Assembly: GCA_963748405.1 (NCBI GenBank)
Contig: CAVVIT010000004.1
Location: 62,001-126,000 of the forward strand
Direction of reading: 5' to 3'
DNA: 64,000 bases
Source of the DNA: Fen-1273 sp963748405
GTDB lineage: Bacteria; Bacteroidota; Ignavibacteria; UBA10030; UBA6906
The notes under the pieces were generated by a model. That model saw only the letters and a list, made by a program, of their open reading frames with translations, ran no database searches and was not told the DNA's origin. This document shows positions 22,273-31,751 of this stretch, one piece after another (the stretch's first letter is position 1; each line of letters starts with the position of its first letter). A program made the position numbers and the translations under genes.

Positions 22273-23832
22273 ATGAATGTTCTCACACGACGGACGCCGG
22301 GGGGCTGGCGGGAGGAGATTCGCGTCAGGCTGGAAGAGTTCCGCAGCGAACACAATCCGCTTGTCGTCGTGTTTCTTGCTGCGGGGGTGTTCTGCGTTTC
22401 GCTCGTCATGGTGGGGACGAACGGCAACCTCTTCCTTGCGCTGGCCGCCGTCGCCGCGATCGGGCTCGCCATCGTCTCGCTGAAGAGGATCGACCTGGGA
22501 TTTTCCCTCTTCGTCGGCGTCGTCCTCCTGTCCGATGTCGACAGGGTGCCGGGATTCTGGCCGATGACGTTCACGCTCCGGTATTTCAACAATTTCAACG
22601 CAAACCCCTTCCTGCTGATCCCCGGCGGCGTCATCAGCCCGATGGAGCTGCACCTCATCCTGCTCTTCGCGGTCTGGTTCGTCATGGTTGCGATACGGAA
22701 GCAGAGCGTCAGGTTCAACAGGGTCCCCGTCCCGTTTCCCGCGTTCATCCTCGCCGTCTGGATCGTCATGATGTTCGGCTACGGCCTCTCACGGGGGGGG
22801 GACCTCACGTGGGGGCTCTGGCAGACCCGGGCGCTGTTCTACCTTTTCATCCTTCTCGCCATCACGCCGCAGATCATCCAGACGCGGGAACAGATCCAGA
22901 CACTTCTCTGGATATGCATTGCGGCGATCACGTTCAAGGCGGTGCAGGGCGCCGAGCGGTTTGCGAGCCTCGGGTTCTCCTTCCAGGGGTTCTTCACGCT
23001 CACCAATCACGATGACCCGGTCTACTTCATCACCCTGTTCATGCTCCTGGCCGGCTACCTGATGTGGCACGTGCGGACGGCCCAGCGCAAGGCGCTCCTC
23101 TGGCTCACGCCGGTGCTCGCGCTCGGGTTCTTCGCCGGCAACCGCCGGGCGACATACTCCTCGTGGCTGCTGACGATCATCGCGTTCACCGCGCTCATCG
23201 GCGACCGGGAGCGGAAGATCATGTTCCGGCTCATGAAATGGGGGGTCGTCGTCGCCGTGTTGTACCTCGTCGTGTTCTGGAACAGCTACGGGACGCTCGG
23301 CAACATCGCCCAGCAGGTGAAGGCCGAGATCACGGGGGAACAGGAGACCTCCCGCTCGAACCGCGACTACATGTCGGACCTGTACAGGAAGTGGGAGGAC
23401 TACAATCTCGCGGTGACGTTCCGCGGAGTGCCGATCGAGGGACTCGGGTTCGGACGCAAGTATGAAACGCCCCTGGTGTGGTGGAATTTCCTGGAGGCGA
23501 CCCCCATTATGGCCTATACGCCCCACAACCAGCTCGTGTGGATGGCGTCGACGATGGGGAGCGTGGGTTTCTTCTGGTTTCTCCTGTTTTTCAACACGTT
23601 CCTGTTCCAGGCGTCGCACGTGTTTTCCACGCTCAAAGAGCCGTTCCTGAAGGCGGTCTGCGCCCTCATCATCGTGTCGGTCATCAACCAGCTCGTCGTG
23701 ACGTATTTCGACATGCAGCTGACGTGGCCGCGCAACATGGTGTACCTGGGCGTGTTGATGGGACTGCTCTCGAGCGTCCACCAGATTGCCCATGCCGACG
23801 CCGGGCACGAAGCGGTTGCACCGCAGAACTGA
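22273..23832 (+). CDS. O-antigen polymerase/ligase-like membrane protein (Wzy, EPS locus 1)
   Basis: 519 residues with about eleven helices. A large periplasmic loop (about 350-415, with SRSNRDYMSDLYRKWEDYN and GLGFGRKYE) sits before the last helices, as in the Wzy_C/WaaL superfamily. It should join repeat units on the periplasmic face. Start ATG 22273; it follows the small membrane gene by 12 bases. Confidence 0.85.
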   Translation: MNVLTRRTPGGWREEIRVRLEEFRSEHNPLVVVFLAAGVFCVSLVMVGTNGNLFLALAAVAAIGLAIVSLKRIDLGFSLFVGVVLLSDVDRVPGFWPMTFTLRYFNNFNANPFLLIPGGVISPMELHLILLFAVWFVMVAIRKQSVRFNRVPVPFPAFILAVWIVMMFGYGLSRGGDLTWGLWQTRALFYLFILLAITPQIIQTREQIQTLLWICIAAITFKAVQGAERFASLGFSFQGFFTLTNHDDPVYFITLFMLLAGYLMWHVRTAQRKALLWLTPVLALGFFAGNRRATYSSWLLTIIAFTALIGDRERKIMFRLMKWGVVVAVLYLVVFWNSYGTLGNIAQQVKAEITGEQETSRSNRDYMSDLYRKWEDYNLAVTFRGVPIEGLGFGRKYETPLVWWNFLEATPIMAYTPHNQLVWMASTMGSVGFFWFLLFFNTFLFQASHVFSTLKEPFLKAVCALIIVSVINQLVVTYFDMQLTWPRNMVYLGVLMGLLSSVHQIAHADAGHEAVAPQN

Positions 23833-23838
23833 GAGCCG

Positions 23839-24618
23839 ATGATCAGAATCCTGATGTACCATAGGATCGTTCCCGACGGCATGCCGCTCGATTCCGCGTC
23901 CATCGACATGCCGGTCGGACTCTTCCGCCGCCAGATCCGGATGCTCGACCGGTGGGGGTTCACGAGCATCACGTTCGAGGATTACCGGCTCTCGCTCGAC
24001 GAGGGGATCGAGCTTCCCAGGCGTCCCGTGATCATCACGTTCGACGACGGGTATACCGAGACGTACGATCTCGCGTTTCCCGTCCTGAAGGAATTCGGCA
24101 TGCGCGCCGTCGTGTTCGTCCTCGGCGACAGGACGATGACGGCGAACGACTGGGACATTCCGCTGGGCCTCCCCTCATCGCCCCTGATGAACGACAGCCA
24201 GATCCTGGAGATGCACGCCGCCGGGTTCGAGATCGGATCGCATTCGATGACGCATCCGCACCTGGTGAAGCTCGCGCGCGAGGAGGTGTGGGACCAGGTC
24301 TCCCGTTCGCGCATGCGCCTGGAGATCATGCTGAACTCCCCCGTGACAACGTTCGCCTACCCGTACGGGGAGCTGAACGCGCTCGTGAAGAGCCTTGTCA
24401 CGGAGGCGGGGTACCGCTTCGCCTGCGCGTCGTGGTCGGGGCCGCCGGTGGCGCTGTCCGACCACTACGAGATCCGCCGGGCGATCATGGTCGCCAACGA
24501 CGGTCCTCTCCGGATGGCGTTCAAGGTCCTTGCGCCGTACCGTCACTACCGCTGGCTCTGGTGGAAGCTCAAATCGGCGCTCCTGAGGGACCTGACGCCG
24601 GTCCGCGTGAAGCCGTGA
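23839..24618 (+). CDS. Polysaccharide deacetylase (NodB fold)
   Basis: 259 residues of a carbohydrate esterase family 4-like enzyme. The metal/catalytic motif TFDDGY is near residue 75 and HSMTHPHL near 134. AYPYGE follows. No signal peptide is seen, so it may act on lipid-linked sugars inside the cell. It lies 6 bases after the polymerase gene and should remove N-acetyl groups from the EPS precursor. Confidence 0.88.
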   Translation: MIRILMYHRIVPDGMPLDSASIDMPVGLFRRQIRMLDRWGFTSITFEDYRLSLDEGIELPRRPVIITFDDGYTETYDLAFPVLKEFGMRAVVFVLGDRTMTANDWDIPLGLPSSPLMNDSQILEMHAAGFEIGSHSMTHPHLVKLAREEVWDQVSRSRMRLEIMLNSPVTTFAYPYGELNALVKSLVTEAGYRFACASWSGPPVALSDHYEIRRAIMVANDGPLRMAFKVLAPYRHYRWLWWKLKSALLRDLTPVRVKP

Positions 24619-24629
24619 CCGGAAAACCG

Positions 24630-25721
24630 ATGAAAACACTGACGCTGCTTGCCGCCGGGTACGATCATCCCGACCTGGCGCAGCAGAAAAAGATCGAAGA
24701 CGCGGACATGGGCCCCCGCCAGTCCCTGTACGGCTACACGCTGAATTCGACGCTCCTGAACGAGCGGTACATGACGACGGTCCCCCGCCTGCGGCGGATT
24801 CTCTACGCCCCGCTCCCGGTCTGGCTGGCGCAGGTGATCGAGGCGTACATCCTGAGGAAGAAGTTCGACGCGGTGCTGAGCTGGGACGCCAGGCTGGGGC
24901 TCCTGTTCGCGGCGCTCATGAAGCTGACGGGCGCGCGCGTGCCGCACATGGTCATGTTCTCGTGGATTTCGCGCCCCAAGAAGGCGATGGTCCTCCGGCT
25001 CGTCCATTCGCACATCGACAGGATGTTCGTCTGGTCCTCGTTCCAGAGGGATTTCCTCCTCGGGCGGATGCACATCGCGCCGCGCAAGGTGGTCTTCTGC
25101 AGCGGCAGGGTGGACCAGAAGTTCTTCCACCCGATGGCGCGGGAGACCGACATGATCTGCTCGGTCGGGCGTGAGATGCGCGACTACGTGACGCTCATAC
25201 GCGCGATACGGGACCTGGACATCCCCTGTCACATCGCGGTGTCGGTCATCCCGGGGGTGAAGGACGCGTGGATGACCGAGATCGAGAAGGAGGGCGCTCT
25301 TCCCCCCCACATCACGGTCGGGAACAAGAACTATGCGGACCTCCGGGATCTGTACGCGCGGTCGAAGTTCGTCGTGACGCCGCTGATCCCGACCGACACC
25401 GACAACGGCATCACGAGCCTCCTCGAAGCGATGGCGATGGGGAAAGCGGTCATCTGCACGAGGACGGAGGGGCAGCGCGACATCGTGACGGACGGCGTGA
25501 ACGGGCTGCTCGTCCCCCCCTTCGACGCGCCGGCGCTCCGGAGCGCGATCGACCGGCTCCTGGCGCACCCGGAGGAGGCCGCGCGGATGGGGAAGGCCGG
25601 GCGGGAATTCGTCGAGCGCTCGCACAACCTGGACCTCTTCGTGGAGCGCGTCCGGTCATCGACCGAGGAGGCCATCGCCGAATTCCGGCGGACGACTAAA
25701 AAGAACAACACGGCGCATTGA
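24630..25721 (+). CDS. Glycosyltransferase, GT4-like
   Basis: 363 residues. The GT-B C-terminal half is clear: a donor-binding stretch TDTDNGITSLLEAMAMGKAVI with the E-x7-E pattern, then GLLVPPFDAPAL. The N-terminal half is diverged. It adds a sugar to the lipid-linked repeat unit at the cytoplasmic face. ATG 24630 lies 9 bases after the deacetylase stop; the frame upstream belongs to a shadow of that gene. Donor and linkage cannot be told. Confidence 0.85.
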   Translation: MKTLTLLAAGYDHPDLAQQKKIEDADMGPRQSLYGYTLNSTLLNERYMTTVPRLRRILYAPLPVWLAQVIEAYILRKKFDAVLSWDARLGLLFAALMKLTGARVPHMVMFSWISRPKKAMVLRLVHSHIDRMFVWSSFQRDFLLGRMHIAPRKVVFCSGRVDQKFFHPMARETDMICSVGREMRDYVTLIRAIRDLDIPCHIAVSVIPGVKDAWMTEIEKEGALPPHITVGNKNYADLRDLYARSKFVVTPLIPTDTDNGITSLLEAMAMGKAVICTRTEGQRDIVTDGVNGLLVPPFDAPALRSAIDRLLAHPEEAARMGKAGREFVERSHNLDLFVERVRSSTEEAIAEFRRTTKKNNTAH

Positions 25722-25723
25722 GA

Positions 25724-26836
25724 ATGCTCATACACACCGACTGCAGATACTACAGGGGGAGCATGCCCTGTCACTTTCACAAACGTGACGGGAGGCCCTG
25801 CGACGGATGTCCCGACTACGATCAGGTGCGGACGCGGATTCTCATCGTGAAGCTCGCCGCCGTGGGTGACGTGCTGCGGACGACCTCGATCCTTCCGCCG
25901 CTTGCCGCGAAGTACCCGGGGGCGCACGTCACGTGGGTGACCCGGTCGGCTGCCGCGCCGCTGCTGGCCGGCAATCCTCTCGTCGACCGCGTCCTTCCGG
26001 TCGAGGACCAGTACGCCCTGTACCTGGCGAACGAAGAGTTCGACCTGGGCATCTGCCTCGACGCCGACCCGCTGAGCGCCACGATACTCTCCTCGGCCTC
26101 CTGCCGGGAGAGGTTCGGCTTCGCCGCCGACAGGGCCGGGCGCGTCCAGCCCGTCAACGACGGCGCACAGGAGTGGTGGCTTCTCGGGCTCAACGACGCC
26201 CTCAAGAGACAGAACCGGAAGACCTATCAGCGGATCATGTACGAAATCTGCGGCCTTCCGCTCCCGGTCGCACCTCCCCAGCTCCGGATGACGGAGACGG
26301 AGCGCCGGTTCGGCGAAGAGTTCGCCGCCAGAAAGGGTCTCGGAAAGTTCCGGCGCGTCCTCGGATTGAATACGGGGGGGGGCGGCAGGTGGCAGTACAA
26401 GAAATGGACGTTCGACGGGTACCTGTCGTTCATTCGGTTGTTCGGGTCCCGTCATCCGGACGGCGCCATACTCCTCCTGGGAGGTCCGGAGGAAGAGGAG
26501 CTCAACGCCGAGATCATCCGCCGGGTCGGCGGCGCGGTGATCGACGGGGGGTGCGGCAACTCCCTGATGCAGTTCGCGTCGCTTGTCGCCGCCGCCGACG
26601 CCGTCCTGACGTCGGACAGCCTGGCCATGCACATGTCGGTGGCCCTGGGCAAACCCACGGTGGTGCTCGTCGGTCCGACCTCTCCGTGGGAGCTCGACGT
26701 CTTCGGCAGGGGCGAGATCGTCCACAGCGACATCGAGTGCCTGGCGTGCTATCTCTCCCGCTGCGACAAGACGGTGAACTGCATGAACACTCTTTCACCC
26801 GAGCACGTGCTTTCCAGGGTGGAGCCGTTCCTATGA
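25724..26836 (+). CDS. GT9-family (heptosyltransferase-like) transferase with Cys-rich N-terminus
   Basis: 370 residues. Residues 1-32 hold four cysteines (C7, C16, C26, C29) arranged like a small metal site. The GT9 fold follows (ILIVKLAAVGDVLRTTSIL; GLNTGGGGRW; LTSDSLAMHMSVALGKPTVVLVG). The family moves heptose or other sugars from ADP/NDP donors. Further cysteines (CLACYLSRC) occur near the end. ATG 25724 is preferred over TTG 25718, which would overlap the previous gene. Confidence 0.85.
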   Translation: MLIHTDCRYYRGSMPCHFHKRDGRPCDGCPDYDQVRTRILIVKLAAVGDVLRTTSILPPLAAKYPGAHVTWVTRSAAAPLLAGNPLVDRVLPVEDQYALYLANEEFDLGICLDADPLSATILSSASCRERFGFAADRAGRVQPVNDGAQEWWLLGLNDALKRQNRKTYQRIMYEICGLPLPVAPPQLRMTETERRFGEEFAARKGLGKFRRVLGLNTGGGGRWQYKKWTFDGYLSFIRLFGSRHPDGAILLLGGPEEEELNAEIIRRVGGAVIDGGCGNSLMQFASLVAAADAVLTSDSLAMHMSVALGKPTVVLVGPTSPWELDVFGRGEIVHSDIECLACYLSRCDKTVNCMNTLSPEHVLSRVEPFL

Positions 26837-28056
26837 ACGTCCTGATGATGTTTCCTTACGCGCCGCAGCCTCCGCCGAACGATCTGGGAGGGATGAAACG
26901 GAACATCCCGTTCTTCGCCCAGGCGGCGAAGCGGCACGCGGTGACCGTTCTCGCCTACGGGTCGCCGGAAGAGGAGAAGGTGTTCCGCGGGGCGTACGGG
27001 GCGCGGTGCGCCGCGGTGAGGTTCGTGGACAGGCGGCGGCCCCGGGTCATCAACGGCATCGAGGCCCTCTGGCTCCTGCTGACGTGGCGGAGCAACTACC
27101 GCCAGGTCTACCGGACGTCGATGCAGAAGGCGCTCGACGGCCTCTGCGCGCACACCCGCTTTGACGTCATCCACACGTGCACGCAGATGTTCGGCTACTT
27201 CCGGTTTCCCGAAGGGGTGCCCGTCGTGACCGACACCCACGAGGTGGAATACGACCTCGCGCAGCGGACGTACCGCAAGACGAAGAACCTGTTCTGGAAG
27301 TTCTTCACGTACCTCTCCTACAGGGTGGGGCGGCGCGAGGAGATCGAGAACTGCGCGAAGTTTGACGCGCTCATCGCGACCACGGAACGCGACGCGGAGA
27401 TATTCCGCCGTGACGTTCCCACCCAGCGCGTGGTCGTGATACAGAACGGGGTGGACCCGTCGTTCTACGACGCCCCGGGCGTCCCCCGCGAACGGGGTGC
27501 CCTCGTGTTCACGGGGATGATGAGTTTCTACCCGAACGCCCACGGAATCACATGGTTCATCGACGAGGTGTTTCCCCTCGTCCTTGAGGCCGTCCCGGGC
27601 GCCCGGTTATACGTCGTCGGGAAGGATCCTCCCCGGGAGGTCGTGGAGCGGGCCTCGGACCGGGTGACCGTCACCGGGTTTGTCGACGACGTCAGGCCGT
27701 ACATGGCGCGCGGCGAGATTTTCATCATCCCCCTCCACATCGGGGGGGGGATCCGAGGGAAGGCCCTCGAGGCGATGGCGATGAATCTGCCGATCGTCAC
27801 GACGACGATCGGCTGCGAAGGAATTCACCTGAAAGACGGCGTCTCCTCGCTGTTCGCGGACACGCCGGCGGCATTCGCGGGAGCCGTCACGAGGCTCCTC
27901 GGGGACGGGAATCTCCGGGCACGCATCTCCGCAAGCGCGCTTTCCACCGTGCGCACGCTCTACGACTGGGATGCGAAAGGGGAAGCCCTTGATGAGCTGT
28001 ACCGTTCCGTTGCATATCATGATGTCACTCCTCCGAAAAAGAAAGAGAAACCATGA
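26833..28056 (+). CDS. Glycosyltransferase, GT4 family
   Basis: 407 residues, GT-B fold. The N-terminal Rossmann half begins NVLMMFPYAPQPPPNDLGG and the C-terminal half includes GALVFTGMMSFYPN, VTGFVDDVRPYMARG and GIRGKALEAMAMNLPIVTT, the retaining GT4 donor site. DTHEVEYD is also family-like. The start overlaps the previous stop as ATGA. The C-terminus ends in a Lys-rich tail (PPKKKEKP). It assembles part of the EPS repeat unit; the sugar is unknown. Confidence 0.88.
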   Translation: MNVLMMFPYAPQPPPNDLGGMKRNIPFFAQAAKRHAVTVLAYGSPEEEKVFRGAYGARCAAVRFVDRRRPRVINGIEALWLLLTWRSNYRQVYRTSMQKALDGLCAHTRFDVIHTCTQMFGYFRFPEGVPVVTDTHEVEYDLAQRTYRKTKNLFWKFFTYLSYRVGRREEIENCAKFDALIATTERDAEIFRRDVPTQRVVVIQNGVDPSFYDAPGVPRERGALVFTGMMSFYPNAHGITWFIDEVFPLVLEAVPGARLYVVGKDPPREVVERASDRVTVTGFVDDVRPYMARGEIFIIPLHIGGGIRGKALEAMAMNLPIVTTTIGCEGIHLKDGVSSLFADTPAAFAGAVTRLLGDGNLRARISASALSTVRTLYDWDAKGEALDELYRSVAYHDVTPPKKKEKP

Positions 28057-29087
28057 CCAAGAATCCACAGGCACCATCATCCGCACCGCCTTCCCTCGCC
28101 CTTGTGGGCTGCGGGGCGATCGCAGATTCATTCTACCTCCCGGCCCTCGCGCACCATCCGGACGTGGCCGCCCGGATGGTGATCGTCGACCCGGACAGGA
28201 AGCGCGCGGAAGCCGCACGGGAGAAATACCGCTGCGCTTCGGTGGCCTCCGACTACCGCGAGGTGATCGGCGGGGTGCGGGGCGCGATCATCGCCGTCCC
28301 CCACCACCTCCATCACAGCATGTCGGGCGATTTCCTTGACGCCGGGGTGCACGTGCTCTGCGAAAAACCGATCGCCGAAACCGCGGGCGAGGTCAGGGAC
28401 CTGATCGCCCGGGCGGAACGGAAGGGAGTGACGATCGGCGTCAACAACACGCGGCGGCTCTATCCGTCAGCGATCAAAGTGAAGGAGCTCCTCGACGCCG
28501 GCGCGATCGGCGCCGTGCGCTCGATCGTCTATCTCGACGGCTCGGAGTTCGACTGGCCGACGGCGTCCGGATTCTATTTCAACTCGGGCGCCTCCGCAAA
28601 GGGGATACTGCTCGACATCGGCGCGCACGTCGTGGACCTGGTCTGCTGGTGGCTGAAGGGGAAGCCGGAAGTCACGTCGTCGGAGAACGACTCGTTCGGC
28701 GGGACGGAGGCGGTTGCCTCGGTGAAGTTCACGCTCGGGGGCTGCACCGGCGAAATCCGGCTGAGCCGCCTGGCGAAGCTCTCCAACACGTACACGATCA
28801 CGGGCGAGCGGGGAGTGATCGAAGGGGGAGCGTACGAAGGGGGGCGGATTTCGCTCACGGACGCGTCGGGGAAGAAGACCGACATCGCGTGTCACCCTCC
28901 CGCGGGGAGGCCGCCCGATTCATCGCGGGCGCTCGTCGACAATTTCCTGGGCGTCATCGAGGGGAAAGCCCGGCCGCTCATTCCGGCCGCGGAAGTCATC
29001 GACTCCATTGAAATGATCGGGCAGGCATATGAACGCGCAACGCGGTTCCCGATGCCGTGGTACGCGCGCGAGGAGGTGAACGCATGA
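28053..29087 (+). CDS. Gfo/Idh/MocA-family sugar oxidoreductase
   Basis: 344 residues. An N-terminal NAD(P)-binding domain (LALVGCGAIADSFYLPAL) leads to the family motif CEKPIAET near residue 110 and a C-terminal beta-sheet domain. Such enzymes oxidise or reduce NDP-sugars in EPS loci, often at C3. The start overlaps the previous gene as ATGA, and the next gene, an SDR enzyme, overlaps its end in the same way, so the two oxidoreductases may act in one pathway. Confidence 0.87.
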   Translation: MTKNPQAPSSAPPSLALVGCGAIADSFYLPALAHHPDVAARMVIVDPDRKRAEAAREKYRCASVASDYREVIGGVRGAIIAVPHHLHHSMSGDFLDAGVHVLCEKPIAETAGEVRDLIARAERKGVTIGVNNTRRLYPSAIKVKELLDAGAIGAVRSIVYLDGSEFDWPTASGFYFNSGASAKGILLDIGAHVVDLVCWWLKGKPEVTSSENDSFGGTEAVASVKFTLGGCTGEIRLSRLAKLSNTYTITGERGVIEGGAYEGGRISLTDASGKKTDIACHPPAGRPPDSSRALVDNFLGVIEGKARPLIPAAEVIDSIEMIGQAYERATRFPMPWYAREEVNA

Positions 29088-30151
29088 GCGACGCGAAGAG
29101 AATACTCGTGACCGGGGGGGGCGGATTCATCGGCGGGTGGATCGTTGATGCGCTGTACATGCAGGGAAGGAAGGACGTCCGGGCGGGAATCCGATCCTGG
29201 ACGGGGGCGTCGCGCGTGGCGCGTCTCCCCGTGGACATCGTCCTGTGCAACGTCCTCGACAGGGCGCAGATCGCGAAGGCCATGGAAGGGGTGGGCACCG
29301 TTGTCCACTGCGCCGTGGGCTCTCCGGCGGCGACCGTCCAGGGGACGGAAAACATGCTCGAGGCGTCCGCCAGGGCGGGCGTGCGGCGTTTCGTCCATCT
29401 GAGCACCGTGGATGTGTACGGCGACGCCCTGGGAGACGTCGATGAAACGGTGCCCTTCAAGAGGACGGGAAGCGACTACGGCGACACGAAGATCGACGCC
29501 GAGGAGCTCTGCTGGTCGTACCACAGGAAAGGGCTTCCCGTCGTCGTCCTGCGCCCCTCGGCGGTGTACGGGCCCTACAACAAGCTCTGGGTCGCCAAGT
29601 TCGCCGAGCGCATCCTCTCGGGCCGGTGGGGGACGTTCGGCCGTCTCGGGGACGGTGTGTGCAATCTCGTGTACATCACCGATCTCCTCCAGGCGGTCTT
29701 TCTTTCGATGAATGCGGACAGGGCGGTGGGGCAGGCCTTTAATGTGAACGGGACCGACGACATCACCTGGAACGACTATTTCACGAAATTCAACGCCGCG
29801 CTCGGGGGGGCGCCCCTTGTGGCAAAGCCCCCGGCCGCGTTCAGGGCGAGCTCGGTCGTGATGACCCCTCTCAAGGCGGGGGCCCGGTTCGTGATGGGGC
29901 ATTTCAGCGCCCCCGTGACCACGCTCTACCAGCGGTCACCGTTCGTCCGGCGCCTGATGAAGCAGACGGAGGCAAGGATGAAGACGACACCGGGCGGGGA
30001 AGAAATCGCGATGTTCGCCCGGAAAACGCGCTACACGGTGAAGAAGGCCGGGGACGTGATCGGGTTCCGGCCGGCGGTCAACCTGGAGCACGGGCTTTCG
30101 ATGAGCGTCCGGTGGCTTGATCACGAGGCCCAGATATTCAGAAAGCCGTGA
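29084..30151 (+). CDS. NAD-dependent epimerase/dehydratase (extended SDR)
   Basis: 355 residues. The dinucleotide motif TGGGGFIGG is near residue 12, and an active-site Y-x3-K is in DYGDTKIDAEE. VYGPYNKLWV follows. It should modify an NDP-sugar, with the overlapping Gfo/Idh/MocA enzyme. ATG 29084 follows GAGGTGAAC and overlaps the previous stop. The precise reaction cannot be read from sequence. Confidence 0.85.
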   Translation: MSDAKRILVTGGGGFIGGWIVDALYMQGRKDVRAGIRSWTGASRVARLPVDIVLCNVLDRAQIAKAMEGVGTVVHCAVGSPAATVQGTENMLEASARAGVRRFVHLSTVDVYGDALGDVDETVPFKRTGSDYGDTKIDAEELCWSYHRKGLPVVVLRPSAVYGPYNKLWVAKFAERILSGRWGTFGRLGDGVCNLVYITDLLQAVFLSMNADRAVGQAFNVNGTDDITWNDYFTKFNAALGGAPLVAKPPAAFRASSVVMTPLKAGARFVMGHFSAPVTTLYQRSPFVRRLMKQTEARMKTTPGGEEIAMFARKTRYTVKKAGDVIGFRPAVNLEHGLSMSVRWLDHEAQIFRKP

Positions 30152-30205
30152 GATGACGCCGACGCAAAGGGCTGCACGACAGGCATATTCCCCGCGGGGG
30201 GCGTG

Positions 30206-31708
30206 ATGTTCAACGACATCATGAAACGGATCGCCAAGAACACGTCGATCCTTCTCTTCCAGCAGGTCATCACGTGGGCATCGACGTTCCTGTTGATGCT
30301 CTTCCTGCCCCGCTATCTCGGACCGGTGGAATTCGGGAGGCTCTACCTCGCCCAGTCGGTCCGGGATATTTTCCTGATCTTCGTCACGTTCGGGGGAAAC
30401 TACCTCGTGGCGAAGGCGGTGTCGCGGGAAAAGGAGAAGACCGGGCAGATACTGACGGACATCGTCGCCATGAGGTTCACGTTCGCGCTGATCTCGCTGG
30501 CGGCGATGATGGCCTTCGCCTCGCTCGTGGGATACCCGGACGAGGTCCGCGTGATGGTCCTCATATTCGGCGTGGGGATGCTCTGGCAGGGGGCCCTGAC
30601 GACGCTCTTCGGCTGCTTCATGGGGCACGAGCTCATCAAGTACACTTCCGTGGGGTCGATCACCGAGCGTATCTTTGTGAGCATCGTTGCCGTCGCGGCG
30701 ATCCTGTACGGCGCGGGGGGGACGGTGATCAGCATCATTATCGTTACCGGAACGCTCATCAATTTCATCATCCTGATCCGGTATTCGAAGATCATCATCC
30801 CGTCGCTCCCGCCCCCCCGGTGGTCCGGCGTGAAACAGCAGGCGAAAAACGGCGTTCCCTATTTCATGTTCACCGTGTTTTCGACGATCTATTACAGGAT
30901 CGACACGCTGATGCTCTCCAAGCTCGCCCCGGAAGCCGTCGTCGGCTGGTACGGGGGGGCGTACAGGCTGTTCGACGTCTGGAATTTCTTTCCGGCCATA
31001 CTCACGACCACCGTGTACCCGGTCCTGTCGCGGCTCTGGTCGGAAGGTGAGGCACAGCACAAACGGACGATGCACAAGAGCCTGGAGATCATGCTGATGG
31101 TCGGCGTTCCCTTGAGTTTTGGGGCTATTTTCTTCGCCGGGAACATCATCGGGCTCTTCTACGGGCTCCAGGCATATTCTCCCTCGATTCGTGTGCTCCA
31201 GATCCTATCGGCGGGATTGTTATTCCTGTATATTGACATGTCTTTAGGGACCACGCTCCTCTCGTCGGACAAGCAGAAGCAAATGTCGCTGATTTCGCTT
31301 TTTGCCATACCGTTGAATATCGGCCTGAATTACATCCTGATCCCGTATTTCCAGAACGGGTACGGGAACGGCGGGCTGGGGTCGGCCCTGACGACGATGC
31401 TGACGGAGATGTTCGTCATGACCGCGATGCTCACGCAGCTCCCGAAGGGGATGCTCCGGGGCTTCCGGTTCTCCGTCCCCCTGAAGATCGCAGTGTCGGC
31501 GGGAGCAATGATCGGCCTTCTCGCGCTCGGGCAGATGGCCGGGATCCACTGGATCCTGCTCGTGGTGCTGGGGCCGGCGATTTACTTCCCGGCCGTGTAC
31601 GCGCTGAAGACGTTCGAGCCGCAGGAAGAGGAGCTCATCCGCTCTCTCTTCAGCCGCGAAGGGCTCAGGAAGATCGGCAAAGTGCTGAAACCGGGGCACG
31701 TGAAGTAG
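30206..31708 (+). CDS. Wzx-type flippase (EPS locus 1)
   Basis: 500 residues with about fourteen helices of the MATE/polysaccharide-transporter superfamily. Typical stretches are NTSILLFQQVITWASTFLLM, RYLGPVEFGRLYLAQ and YRIDTLMLSKLAPEAVVGWY. It flips lipid-linked units to the periplasm for the polymerase at 22273. ATG 30206 or GTG 30203 are both possible; GCGGGGGGC lies upstream. A 54-base gap precedes it. Confidence 0.9.
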   Translation: MFNDIMKRIAKNTSILLFQQVITWASTFLLMLFLPRYLGPVEFGRLYLAQSVRDIFLIFVTFGGNYLVAKAVSREKEKTGQILTDIVAMRFTFALISLAAMMAFASLVGYPDEVRVMVLIFGVGMLWQGALTTLFGCFMGHELIKYTSVGSITERIFVSIVAVAAILYGAGGTVISIIIVTGTLINFIILIRYSKIIIPSLPPPRWSGVKQQAKNGVPYFMFTVFSTIYYRIDTLMLSKLAPEAVVGWYGGAYRLFDVWNFFPAILTTTVYPVLSRLWSEGEAQHKRTMHKSLEIMLMVGVPLSFGAIFFAGNIIGLFYGLQAYSPSIRVLQILSAGLLFLYIDMSLGTTLLSSDKQKQMSLISLFAIPLNIGLNYILIPYFQNGYGNGGLGSALTTMLTEMFVMTAMLTQLPKGMLRGFRFSVPLKIAVSAGAMIGLLALGQMAGIHWILLVVLGPAIYFPAVYALKTFEPQEEELIRSLFSREGLRKIGKVLKPGHVK

Positions 31709-31751
31709 GCGGTCCGGGACCACATTCTTTCACTATCGTTGTTCGGGGACT

